64,000 bases of DNA from VGWB01 sp964480945 (GTDB taxonomy: Bacteria > Bacteroidota > Ignavibacteria > UBA10030): assembly GCA_964480945.1 (NCBI GenBank), contig CAYZRX010000008.1:1-64000 (forward strand), read 5' to 3'. How positions within the stretch are numbered: position 1 is the stretch's first letter; every line of letters begins with the position of its first letter. Positions 35,816 to 44,158 of this stretch are shown here, in pieces. Below the pieces are notes generated by a model. That model saw nothing but the letters and a program-made list of their open reading frames with translations, did no database searches and had not been told where the DNA came from. A program made the translations under genes and the position numbers.

Positions 35816-36307
35816 ATGAACACCGGTCAGACGCTTCTTACCATCGTGGCGATCGTGTTGCTGGGATCGAACGTCGTCAGCGTCAACAGAACGTTCGCGC
35901 AACATGGCGTCATCCTTCAGCAGACGGAGATCGGAATTTTCGGGATCTCTCTCGGGATGTCCATCATCGAAGAATCTCAGGGCAAAGCATTCGATCAGGC
36001 GACCGTGGACAGCGTAGCGGCGACGGTCAACGATTTGAGCACGACCCTGGGGCGAGAGTCCGGCGAGATAGCGCGGACCGACTTCAACGACTTCGATGAC
36101 TACAACGGCTGGCGTGACACGATGTACGTGCAGGGTGTGGATCGGTTCAGGCGATGGGCTACCGTATGCTACGTCGACACATCGAACCTGGACGGCTCCT
36201 CCGCCAACCGAACGTGGCATAAGAAGCTTACGGTCTACGTGAAAGCCGACAACTCGCAAGATACGGTCAAGATGTCCTACATTTTCAGCTACTGGTCATT
36301 CCGGTGA
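35816..36307 (+). CDS. Pilin-like protein A1 (cassette 1)
   Basis: A 163-residue protein with a membrane helix right at the N-terminus (about 5-24). An amphipathic continuation follows (QTEIGIFGISLGMSIIEESQ), then a small soluble domain ending FSYWSFR. This is the shape of a type IV pilin or minor pseudopilin. The leader would be only MNTG before the cleavage-like Gly4/Gln5, and residue +5 after it is not Glu. AAGGAGAGAGGG precedes the ATG. Nine nucleotides separate it from B1. The paralogue A2 (38669) matches it closely, nearly perfectly over the first 50 residues. Confidence 0.75.
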   Translation: MNTGQTLLTIVAIVLLGSNVVSVNRTFAQHGVILQQTEIGIFGISLGMSIIEESQGKAFDQATVDSVAATVNDLSTTLGRESGEIARTDFNDFDDYNGWRDTMYVQGVDRFRRWATVCYVDTSNLDGSSANRTWHKKLTVYVKADNSQDTVKMSYIFSYWSFR

Positions 36308-36316
36308 GGTGACATC

Positions 36317-36964
36317 ATGGGTGCTAGCACAATATTCGACATTGTGAGCTCAACGGTCGTGGGCTCTCTTCTCCTGCTGATGGCCCTGCGGCTCAATGCG
36401 CAGGCGGTGGAGACGAACGCCGTCTACCAGAACAACCTCAACCTTCAGCAAAGCATCGTTGCTTTGGTGGATGTGGTCGAATCCGATTTTCGCAAAATCG
36501 GCTACTGCAAGGATTTCCACAAGATTCAGCCCCCGAACATTGCCATCGTTTCCGCTGATTCCAATGCCATCAAGTTCATGACGGACGTTCCGAGCAGCCC
36601 GGGTGATATGGGCGACGGCGTGGTGGACACAATCGAGTACTACCTGGGACCGACCAGTGAGCTTGCAAGCACGCCCAACCCGGATGATCGATATCTGTAC
36701 CGCATCGTCGACGGAAACAAGGGGAAAGGCTGGAACCTGGGTGTGACGCAGTTCAGCTTGAGGTACTACGATGCGCTTGGCGATACGATTCCTTTCCCGG
36801 TCCCGGATCCCAGGCTCATCTACACAATGGAAGTCAATATCTCTCTGGAGAGTCCGGCACCGCTGTTGAAATCAGAATACACCTCGGCGGCCGCGGACTC
36901 GGCAGACTACAAAGTGTACTGGCGGCAGATTCGCCTGGCATCACGAAATCTTCGAAACCGTTAA
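36317..36964 (+). CDS. PilW/GspJ-like minor pilin protein B1 (cassette 1)
   Basis: A 215-residue protein with an N-terminal membrane helix (about 8-26) directly after MG, then a helix (NLNLQQSIVALVDVVESDFRKIGYC) that has the PilW look, where Glu-Arg-Asp-like residues precede a Gly-Tyr turn. The rest is beta-rich, with repeated references to a lumenal or extracellular domain. It has a single conserved Cys (C64). The likely role is as a minor subunit that helps start or cap a pilus-like fibre. GAGGTGAC precedes the ATG. The paralogue B2 is the most conserved of the three pairs. Confidence 0.75.
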   Translation: MGASTIFDIVSSTVVGSLLLLMALRLNAQAVETNAVYQNNLNLQQSIVALVDVVESDFRKIGYCKDFHKIQPPNIAIVSADSNAIKFMTDVPSSPGDMGDGVVDTIEYYLGPTSELASTPNPDDRYLYRIVDGNKGKGWNLGVTQFSLRYYDALGDTIPFPVPDPRLIYTMEVNISLESPAPLLKSEYTSAAADSADYKVYWRQIRLASRNLRNR

Positions 36965-36979
36965 GGAGGGAGGCTCGTC

Positions 36980-38194
36980 ATGGGTAAAGCATCGCTTTTG
37001 ATGGTCATCGGGTTCAGCACTGCTCTGTTGATGATCGGCTCGAACATCTCCAAAGTCTCCAACAGCGCTATGGACAATTATCTGTCCTACTACAGATCCA
37101 GCATGGCACACGACATTGCCGCCGCAGGGACAAATATGGCCGCCCGAGCGCTCTGGGAGAACATGGCTTGGAAAGCTGGCTTTGGACGCAAGTCGTTCAT
37201 GGGCGGAACTTTCCAGTCAACGGTCACCGACCTCGGCATGAACCAGGTCAAAGTTGTAACTACGTCGACGTACATGGATGAGACCTCTGTAATCTCCGTG
37301 ATTCTGCAACCGAGCAGTTTTTCCCGGTTCGGCTACTACAGCGTCCAGGAAGGCAACATCTTCTGGATCACCGGCGATACGGTGTGGGGACCGATGCACA
37401 CGCAGGACAACTTTCATGTCTCCGGCGACCCTGTTTTCATGCAGCGAGTGACATCGCTGAAGGGTCTGCAGAAGAACAACAAATCCGACCATCCGCAGTT
37501 CCTGGGCGGCTACGAGAGCGGGGTCAACGTCTCGCTCCCTTCGAATCTGACTCCACTCGTGAATGCTGCCGGCAATGGCGGGAAGCTCTTCACCGGCGGC
37601 GACTCCGTCTGCATACAGTTTCAGTCGAACGGCAACGTGAAGTGGAAACAGGGCGCGACCAATGGGTGGAATACCGACCCACTCTCGAGTTTCGCGCCGA
37701 ATGGTGTCATCTACGTGCAAGGTGCAAATATGCACGTCTCCGGCACGCTGTCAGGCAGAGTGACCGTCGGGGCCGGTGGAACAAATGGCAACAGCAAACA
37801 AGGCAATATCTACATTGATGATGATGTAAAGCTGAATTCCAATCCACAACAAGGTTCGTCTTCGGACATGCTGGGACTGGTAGCTGAGAACGATGTGATC
37901 ATTACGGACAACGTTGCCAACAAGAAAGACGTGGTAATCCAGGCTTCAGTGTTTTCCCGAAGCGGCAGTTTTGAAGCGGAGAACTACGACAAGCGTGCTG
38001 TGTCCGGCACGATCCAGCTTCTGGGAGGAATAATACAAAGCCAAAGGGGCCCCGTCGGGACTTTCAGCGGCAACCCGCCAAAACTCGTAAGTGGATATCT
38101 GAAGAACTATATGTACGACACCCGGTTCCTGTACGATGCGCCACCCTATTTCCCCACCACGGGAAACTTCGAGATCGTCTCTTGGTTTGAGTAG
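36980..38194 (+). CDS. PilX/DUF4900-like protein C1 (cassette 1)
   Basis: A 404-residue protein with a membrane helix at about 4-22 right after MG. The middle holds WGPMHTQDNFHVSGDPVF, the DUF4900 signature of gram-negative and Thermotoga/Deinococcus pilus-associated proteins. The C-terminus has LLGGIIQSQRGPVGTF, then GYLKNYMYDTRFLYDAPPYF and PTTG..EIVSW.E, typical of PilX-like minor pilins. It is large, like GspK. AAGGAGGGAGG precedes the ATG. It is the last gene of cassette 1, followed 35 nt later by a strong terminator. Confidence 0.78.
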   Translation: MGKASLLMVIGFSTALLMIGSNISKVSNSAMDNYLSYYRSSMAHDIAAAGTNMAARALWENMAWKAGFGRKSFMGGTFQSTVTDLGMNQVKVVTTSTYMDETSVISVILQPSSFSRFGYYSVQEGNIFWITGDTVWGPMHTQDNFHVSGDPVFMQRVTSLKGLQKNNKSDHPQFLGGYESGVNVSLPSNLTPLVNAAGNGGKLFTGGDSVCIQFQSNGNVKWKQGATNGWNTDPLSSFAPNGVIYVQGANMHVSGTLSGRVTVGAGGTNGNSKQGNIYIDDDVKLNSNPQQGSSSDMLGLVAENDVIITDNVANKKDVVIQASVFSRSGSFEAENYDKRAVSGTIQLLGGIIQSQRGPVGTFSGNPPKLVSGYLKNYMYDTRFLYDAPPYFPTTGNFEIVSWFE

Positions 38195-38229
38195 TTTCGT
38201 ATAGAACGTTCACCAGGCTCGCCTCCCCC

Positions 38230-38258
38230 AAAGATCGCCCTCGCGGCGATCTTTTTTT
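38230..38258 (+). terminator. Terminator of cassette 1
   Basis: A stem AAAGATCGCC/GGCGATCTTT with the loop CTCGC, then a T run to 38258. Almost the same hairpin ends cassette 2. Confidence 0.9.
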
Positions 38259-38668
38259 GTACTCGCGTCTTGCGGAAACGTGCGCATGAGCGTGCGTCCC
38301 GTCACAGAGCAGAGGAACGCGTACGACGATCAAGACGTTATGAGCTGCTCTGAGGAATGTTCGCCCGCCATATTCGCCAATCTTTTCAGGAAGAAGTATT
38401 CGCGGGTTGGGCGGCTATTTATTGGTGGGAGGAGCAATTTCGGATGAGCCTCGTCGCGGCCGGCGACACCGGGCTTGATTCTTCCCGGCGAGCTGACGAC
38501 AAAGTGTCTTGCAGCAATTGGCGAGTGTGAGAGGGGTCATTTGACGTTGTTCCGAAAATCGATTATAATGGCAACGTGACGGGGGGCCTCGCGCCCGCGC
38601 TCCCTACCGATCCGCTTCCGCGCCAACGAAGGCATACTCATCACTGAGTTCGAGGGAGGCACACTCCT
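38259..38668. other. Spacer between the two pilin-like cassettes
   Basis: 410 nt with no convincing gene. It holds a near-consensus promoter at 38540-38571; nothing else was recognised. Confidence 0.5.
38540..38571 (+). promoter_or_regulatory. Strong promoter of cassette 2
   Basis: TTGACG (38541-38546), 17 nt, TATAAT (38564-38569). The same bases also read TTTG-N20-TATAATGG, so both sigma-70 and Bacteroidota styles are served. The leader to the ATG at 38669 would be about 93 nt. Confidence 0.65.
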
Positions 38669-39163
38669 ATGAACACCGGCCAAACGCTCCTCACCATTAT
38701 CGCCATTGTGCTTCTGGGTTCGAACGTCGTTAGCATCAACAGGACGTTTGCGCAGCACGGCGTGATCCTCCAACAAACGGAGATCGGCATCTTCGGCATC
38801 TCGCTCGGCATGTCGATCGTCGAGGAGGCCCAGGGTAGAGCGTTCGACGAGAACACGATCGACAGCCTTGCCCAGACTACGAATCAGCTCAGCTCAGCGC
38901 TCGGCCGGGAATCCGGTGAAACAACACTCCACACCGGCTTCGACGATTTCGATGATTATAACAGTTGGAGCGATTCCGTCTCCGTGCCGGGCGTTGACAT
39001 CTTCAAACGATGGGCCACCGTTGTCTATGTAGACTCCACCAATCTCGACGGCACAGCGAGTGGACGGAGGTGGAGCAAGAGGCTGGATGTCTTCGTAAAA
39101 GGCACCAGCTCCCAGGACACGATGAAGCTCTCCTACATATTCAGTTACTGGTCATTCAGGTGA
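38669..39163 (+). CDS. Pilin-like protein A2 (cassette 2)
   Basis: A 164-residue paralogue of A1 with the same MNTG leader and N-terminal helix (about 5-24), the same QTEIGIFGISLGMSI segment and the same FSYWSFR end. The middle (about 60-140) has diverged, including loss of the A1 Cys (WATVCYVD versus WATVVYVD). DNA differences are frequent at third codon positions while the protein is kept, so the duplication is old and both copies look maintained. GAGGGAGGCACACTCCT precedes the ATG. B2 starts 4 nt after the stop. Confidence 0.75.
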   Translation: MNTGQTLLTIIAIVLLGSNVVSINRTFAQHGVILQQTEIGIFGISLGMSIVEEAQGRAFDENTIDSLAQTTNQLSSALGRESGETTLHTGFDDFDDYNSWSDSVSVPGVDIFKRWATVVYVDSTNLDGTASGRRWSKRLDVFVKGTSSQDTMKLSYIFSYWSFR

Positions 39164-39167
39164 CGCC

Positions 39168-39815
39168 ATGGGTGCTAGCACAATCTTTGATATCGTCAGT
39201 GCGACTGTCGTCGGCTCGCTGCTTCTTCTGATGGCACTGCGGCTCAACGCACAGGCCGTCGAAACGAATGCCGTGTACCAGAACAATCTGAACCTTCAGC
39301 AGAACATCGTGGCGTTAGTCGACGTTGTGGAATCGGACTTCCGGAAGATCGGCTACTGCCGAGACTACACGAGAATTCAACCGCCGAACAGCGCCATCAT
39401 CAGCGCCGATTCGAACTCTATCAAGTTCCTCACCGATATTCCGAGCAGCCCGGGTGATATGGGTGATGGCGTTGTCGACACGGTCTATTACTACCTCGGA
39501 CCGACCAGCGAGCTTGCGAGCACGCCCAACCCAGACGACCGATATCTGTACCGGATCGTCAATGGAAACACTGCGAAGGGCTGGAACCTCGGTGTCACAC
39601 AGTTTAGCCTGAAGTACTATGATGCGCTGGGGGACACGATCCCATTTCCTATCCCCGACCCCCGATTGATCTACACGATGGAAATCAACATCTCACTCGA
39701 AAGCCCCGCGCCCCTGACGAGGATCGAATATACAACGGCGGCTGCGGACTCGGCGGATTTCCGGGTGTACTGGCGGCAGATTCGCCTCGCCTCACGCAAT
39801 TTGCGGAACCGATAA
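39168..39815 (+). CDS. PilW/GspJ-like minor pilin protein B2 (cassette 2)
   Basis: A 215-residue paralogue of B1 with the same length, the same MG leader and membrane helix, the PilW-like segment NLQQNIVALVDVVESDFRKIGYC and the conserved Cys64. By eye well over four fifths of positions are identical to B1, the highest of the three pairs. This suggests a tightly constrained surface, perhaps contacting A and C. It lies 15 nt before C2. Confidence 0.75.
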   Translation: MGASTIFDIVSATVVGSLLLLMALRLNAQAVETNAVYQNNLNLQQNIVALVDVVESDFRKIGYCRDYTRIQPPNSAIISADSNSIKFLTDIPSSPGDMGDGVVDTVYYYLGPTSELASTPNPDDRYLYRIVNGNTAKGWNLGVTQFSLKYYDALGDTIPFPIPDPRLIYTMEINISLESPAPLTRIEYTTAAADSADFRVYWRQIRLASRNLRNR

Positions 39816-39830
39816 GGAGAGGAGCATACC

Positions 39831-41066
39831 ATGGGTAAAGCGGCGCTTATTATGGTCATGGGATTCAGCACGGCACTGCTGATGATCGGGTCCAATATCT
39901 CCAAGATCTCGAATCGGGCGATGGACAATTACGTCCACTACTACAATTCCAGCATGGCGCATAACGTCGCCGCAGCGGGCACCAACATGGCTGCTCGAGC
40001 GCTCTGGGAAAATTTCGCCTGGCAAGCCGGGTTCTCCAACAAGAAGTTTGCCGGCGGCACATTCAACACCACCGTGACGACCGCCGGTGTCAACCAAATC
40101 CGGCTGACAACGACCTCGACATTCCAGGGTGAGACGGCAACCATCTCCGTGCTGCTCCAGCCCAGCAGTTTCTCACGTTTCGGCTACTACAGCAATATCG
40201 AAGGAAACATCTGGTGGATCACGGGGGACACGGTGTGGGGACCCATGCACACGCAGGACAACCTCCGCGTCTCAGGCGAGCCGGTGTTCATGCAAAGGAC
40301 CACCTCGCTCAAGAGCATCATCTACGACCACGGGCCTCCCCCAAGGGACAATCCCAAGTTCCTGGGAGGATACGAAACCGGAGTAAATGTGAGCCTGCCG
40401 TCCGATCTCACCCCTTTGCTGACAGCGGCGAACAATGGCGGAAAAGTGTTCAACGGTCCGGACTCCGTCTATATTGAGTTTCAGTCGAACGGAAACGTGA
40501 AATGGAAGCAGGGAGCTGCCTCCCCGTGGAGTGTCGACCCCCTCTCAACGTTTGCCCCGAACGGGGTCATCTATGCCAACGGGACGAACGTCCACGTCAG
40601 CGGGACGATAAGCGGGAGAGCGACCCTCGGTGCTGGAGGAACGACCGGCAACAACAAGCGCGGCAATATCTTCATCGACGATGATATCTTCTATGCACAT
40701 GACCCCGGCGCAGGGTCTTCCACCGATCTGTTGGGGCTCGTCGCGGAAAACAATATCCTCATCTCGGACAATTCCGCCAATAACAACAATGATGTTACGA
40801 TTCAAGCATCGTGTTTCTCCCGTTCAGGCGGTTTCACGGCGGAGGATTACGGCAGCCGCGGTGTGGAGGGGCGAATCAAGCTCCTTGGTGGAATCCAACA
40901 GAACAAAAGAGGCGCGGTTGGAACCTTCGACACCGACAGACACGGCGACCCATATCTGAAGAACGGTTATCTGAAGAATTATCTCTATGATAGTCGGCTT
41001 ATGTACGACGCACCCCCGTTCTTCCCGACAACCGGCAACTATGAGATCATCTCATGGTTTGAATAA
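39831..41066 (+). CDS. PilX/DUF4900-like protein C2 (cassette 2)
   Basis: A 411-residue paralogue of C1. The MGKA leader and helix (about 5-22) and the WGPMHTQDNLRVSGEPVF motif are kept, as are the repeated Gly-rich strands and the C-terminal LKNYLYDSRLMYDAPPFFP with the final SWFE. Insertions near DHGPPPRDN and DTDRHGDP account for the extra length. AAGGAGAGGAG precedes the ATG. It ends cassette 2, 43 nt before the second conserved terminator. Confidence 0.78.
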   Translation: MGKAALIMVMGFSTALLMIGSNISKISNRAMDNYVHYYNSSMAHNVAAAGTNMAARALWENFAWQAGFSNKKFAGGTFNTTVTTAGVNQIRLTTTSTFQGETATISVLLQPSSFSRFGYYSNIEGNIWWITGDTVWGPMHTQDNLRVSGEPVFMQRTTSLKSIIYDHGPPPRDNPKFLGGYETGVNVSLPSDLTPLLTAANNGGKVFNGPDSVYIEFQSNGNVKWKQGAASPWSVDPLSTFAPNGVIYANGTNVHVSGTISGRATLGAGGTTGNNKRGNIFIDDDIFYAHDPGAGSSTDLLGLVAENNILISDNSANNNNDVTIQASCFSRSGGFTAEDYGSRGVEGRIKLLGGIQQNKRGAVGTFDTDRHGDPYLKNGYLKNYLYDSRLMYDAPPFFPTTGNYEIISWFE

Positions 41067-41109
41067 TCGGAGTTGAGACCGTCGTGGCTTGCGTAGCAGA
41101 GCTTTACAG

Positions 41110-41136
41110 AGATCGCCCCCGCGGCGATCTTTTTTT
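41110..41136 (+). terminator. Terminator of cassette 2
   Basis: A stem AGATCGCC/GGCGATCT with the loop CCCGC and seven T. It differs from the cassette 1 terminator mainly in the loop. Confidence 0.9.
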
Positions 41137-41183
41137 GATCCCCCTGAACTCTGTGCACCGGGTCAAGCAGTTTGTACTGGAAA

Positions 41184-41211
41184 TTGCAGAAATTAGTATC
41201 AAGATTATAAC
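41184..41211 (+). promoter_or_regulatory. Possible promoter of the PLP enzyme gene at 41298
   Basis: TTGCAG (41184-41189), 16 nt, TATAAC (41206-41211). The start codon is 87 nt downstream of the -10. Confidence 0.4.
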
Positions 41212-41297
41212 CATCTGGCTAGTTTCCGACACAATCGCGGGGGCACACGGCATTTCACAGAAGTCCACCATCCATCGAGTATCCTCTCTTTAACGCC

Positions 41298-42437
41298 ATG
41301 GCAACCAGTATCTATGATCTCCCGACCCCAGCACTGCTGATCGATCAGGATATCCTGGAGCGCAACCTGACGCGCATGCAGGATCGGGCAAATTCTCTCG
41401 GCGTCTCCCTCCGTCCGCATATCAAGACGCACAAGTGCATCGAGATCGCCAACCACCAGCTCGAGCTCGGAGCGCGGGGAATTACGGTATCGACTTTCTA
41501 CGAGGCCGAACAGTTCGCGGCAAAGGGCTTCAATGACATCACCTGGGCGTTTCCTCTCCCGCCGGTGTACGCCCCGAAGGTCGTGGAATTGTACGAGAAA
41601 TCTCGAATCCGCGTTGTTATCGACAGCCCGGAAGCGAAGGCAATCCTTGACGACATCGCGACCACGGCCGGGCAACGCATCCACGTCTGGCTCAAAGTTG
41701 ACTGCGGGTACCATCGCGCTGGCGTGAACCCTCGTTCCGAGCTCGCCGAGTCGCTGCTTCAGTCGCTCAGCGAGTCGGGGACGCTTATTTTCGACGGGAT
41801 CCTCAGCCATTCGGGCCAGGCCTACCTCGCGCGAAACCGGGCGGAAATCGTGGGCTATGCCGAGCAGGAACGCTTCATCATGGTGGAATTTGCAGAGAGA
41901 ATGAGATCTCAGGGCTGCAAGATACCGACGATCAGTATTGGCTCGACACCGACCATGTGGGTTGCAGAGAGTCTCAAGGGCATCGACGAGATCCGGCCCG
42001 GCAACTATGCTTTCAACGATTACACACAGGTGATGCTGGGAAGCTGCGGTATCGGCGACTGCGCCCTGAGCGTGCTTGCATCGGTGATCTCCCACCAGCA
42101 AGGCGCTTCCCACTTTATCACGGACGCGGGCGCCCTTGCGCTCTCGAAAGACGTCGGACCAACCCACATCCGAAACGATATGGATATGGGAAGCATTTAC
42201 GAGGATTACGACCGGAAGCGGCTCCACGCCCACGTCCATGTCCGCAGTCTCTCCCAGGAACACGGCAAGGTTGTAACGGCGGATACGCAGATTATCGAAG
42301 GGAAGTTCAAGATCGGGGACAGGATCCGGGTCCTCGAACACCACTCATGCCTCACCGCCGCGAACTTCGATCAATACCACGTCGTGAAGGGGGAAGAGGT
42401 CATCGATCGCTGGAAAATTCTGCGGGGAAGAACCTGA
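41298..42437 (+). CDS. D-threonine aldolase/D-serine dehydratase-like PLP enzyme
   Basis: A 379-residue fold-type III PLP protein. The N-terminal alanine-racemase-like barrel has the PLP lysine in RPHIKTHKC, then WLKVDCGYHRAGV and GSTPTMW. The C-terminal D-serine dehydratase-like domain has the zinc pair in LEHHSCLTAANFD (His and Cys). The family cleaves D-threonine to glycine and acetaldehyde or deaminates D-serine; both are possible. It stands alone after the pilin cassettes. Confidence 0.9.
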   Translation: MATSIYDLPTPALLIDQDILERNLTRMQDRANSLGVSLRPHIKTHKCIEIANHQLELGARGITVSTFYEAEQFAAKGFNDITWAFPLPPVYAPKVVELYEKSRIRVVIDSPEAKAILDDIATTAGQRIHVWLKVDCGYHRAGVNPRSELAESLLQSLSESGTLIFDGILSHSGQAYLARNRAEIVGYAEQERFIMVEFAERMRSQGCKIPTISIGSTPTMWVAESLKGIDEIRPGNYAFNDYTQVMLGSCGIGDCALSVLASVISHQQGASHFITDAGALALSKDVGPTHIRNDMDMGSIYEDYDRKRLHAHVHVRSLSQEHGKVVTADTQIIEGKFKIGDRIRVLEHHSCLTAANFDQYHVVKGEEVIDRWKILRGRT

Positions 42438-42855
42438 TCCGGTCTCGGATGACGCGCGGCACCACGACCAAGAGGGTCACCATTGCGCCGAGGAGAAGAG
42501 AAACGATCGAGCTCACACGTTCCCGTCTTTGACATTCCCACAATAGCTTCGTACTTTGTCTGCCGTTCAACGGCTGCGAGCACTTTTAGCAGCTCTCTCA
42601 CCCTCTGCTCGCCAGAGGTTCTCTTCGCACGCGTCACCGGTAAGCGCGGTAGTCCGCCGGATGTCCCTATCATGTTGACGCAATGTTCGCTTGCTCATGG
42701 GGCCAAAAGGAGATCCCCGCCCATTAAAGAGGCGGAGCCCTGACTGACGTGCTTGCACGCCTTCGGGTTGATTCAAATTTTCGACAGGTGGAGAAGATAG
42801 ATTTTTTGAATCTTTAACAATATCTTTCGGGGTCGTCGAAGTGCTTGATGGGACA
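42438..42855. other. Intergenic region, no gene supported
   Basis: 418 nt ahead of the MgtE_N-like gene. A TATCTTTC element (one base from TAnnTTTG) lies shortly before the start, but no partner at the right distance was found. The open frames here do not look coding. Confidence 0.4.
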
Positions 42856-44157
42856 ATGAGTTACGAGAATTTCAACTTCATCTACCTATCGGAGATCGTC
42901 GGGCTGCCGGTGTTCAGCCTCAGCAGCGGCAAGAGAATCGGTCGTATCATCGACCTCGCCGCGCGGACCAGCCACGTCTATCCGAAGATCACGGCCCTCA
43001 TCACCAAGCTGAGGGACAAGAAGGTTCCCGTCTATATTCCGTGGAACAGCGTCCGGCTTACGGCTTTGAAGCGGCATGTTTCCGTTGAATACCCGCCGGA
43101 GTCCGACTACGGCGACGTCCACTCGATCGAAAACGAGATCCTCATCAAGGAAACGTTTCTGGACAAGCAGATCATCTCGACGTCGGGCTACAAGCTTGTC
43201 CGCGTGAACGATCTTCAATTGCTCATCGATAATTCGTCCAAGGAGAATCCGAACCTCTGGCTGGTCCATATCGATATCGGATTCAAGGGACTGCTGAGAC
43301 GGCTCGGTTGGGCCAACGTCGCCAACGGCATCTTCCGGTGGGTCGTTTCCCGAGACATCAACGACAAGTTTGTAGCGTGGAAGCACGTTCAACCGACGAC
43401 GACGACGAACGTCTACGGCTCCGTCCACCTCAAGACGGATACGTCGAAGCTCTCAACGTTTCACCCGGCCGACCTTGCAGACATTCTCGAGGACCTCGGG
43501 ACCGACGAACGCATCTCGCTCTTTGAATCGTTCAACCCGAGCCTCGCTGCCACGACCCTCCAGGAAATGCCGATGAATGTCCGCGTCCAGATCGCGGAGA
43601 CGTTAGAAACGGAAAAGCTGGCAGCCATCATCAACGAGATGCAAATGGACGAGGCGGTCGACTTGCTGGACGAGCTCTCCCTCGAAAAGCGCACGGCGGT
43701 TTACGCTGTGATGACGACCGAGAAGGTTTCAGAGATCAAGGAGCTTTCCAGGCTCTCCATCTACAGCGTCGGCAGCATTATGAACACAAACTTCATCACT
43801 GCGAAGGCCGCCCAGACTGTGCGGGAGGTGCTCAAAGCGGTCAAAGCCGAGAGCAAGAAGGCGGAGCTGCTCCACTACGTGTACATCATCGACGATGAGG
43901 AACACCTCAAGGGGCTGGTCACGCTGAGGCAACTGTTGATTACGAAGGGGACCACCCCCATGGCCTCAATCATGCGCGGCAACCTCATCTCCGTTCGAGT
44001 CGACACCGGCATCAAACACGTGGCCCAGTTGTTCTTCAAATACAATTTTCGAGCACTGCCCGTTGTGGACGAAGAGGAACGGATTCGGGGGATCATCTCC
44101 ATGCGGGACGCCCTCGAATCGATCTTCCCCGAAATGAAGCAAGCATCCGAGGGATAG
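42856..44157 (+). CDS. Soluble PRC-barrel/MgtE_N/CBS protein, likely metal sensor
   Basis: A 433-residue protein without membrane segments. Residues about 10-150 look like two PRC-barrel units (LPVFSLSSGKRIGRIIDLA; KLVRVNDLQLLID). Residues about 200-300 are an MgtE N-terminal superhelix (FHPADLADILEDLGTDERISLFE and on). The end (about 305-425) is a CBS pair (VGSIMNTNFITAKA; FRALPVVDEEERIRGIISMRDALE). In MgtE channels the last two parts sense cytosolic Mg2+. Here the channel domain is missing and the next gene, one base away, is an Nramp-like transporter. GTG at 42841 is an alternative start. Confidence 0.85.
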   Translation: MSYENFNFIYLSEIVGLPVFSLSSGKRIGRIIDLAARTSHVYPKITALITKLRDKKVPVYIPWNSVRLTALKRHVSVEYPPESDYGDVHSIENEILIKETFLDKQIISTSGYKLVRVNDLQLLIDNSSKENPNLWLVHIDIGFKGLLRRLGWANVANGIFRWVVSRDINDKFVAWKHVQPTTTTNVYGSVHLKTDTSKLSTFHPADLADILEDLGTDERISLFESFNPSLAATTLQEMPMNVRVQIAETLETEKLAAIINEMQMDEAVDLLDELSLEKRTAVYAVMTTEKVSEIKELSRLSIYSVGSIMNTNFITAKAAQTVREVLKAVKAESKKAELLHYVYIIDDEEHLKGLVTLRQLLITKGTTPMASIMRGNLISVRVDTGIKHVAQLFFKYNFRALPVVDEEERIRGIISMRDALESIFPEMKQASEG

Positions 44158-44158
44158 C

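Noticed and set aside
42483..42743. Open frame of 86 codons on the + strand
   Set aside because: Ser-rich low-information translation, no ribosome site, no family resemblance.
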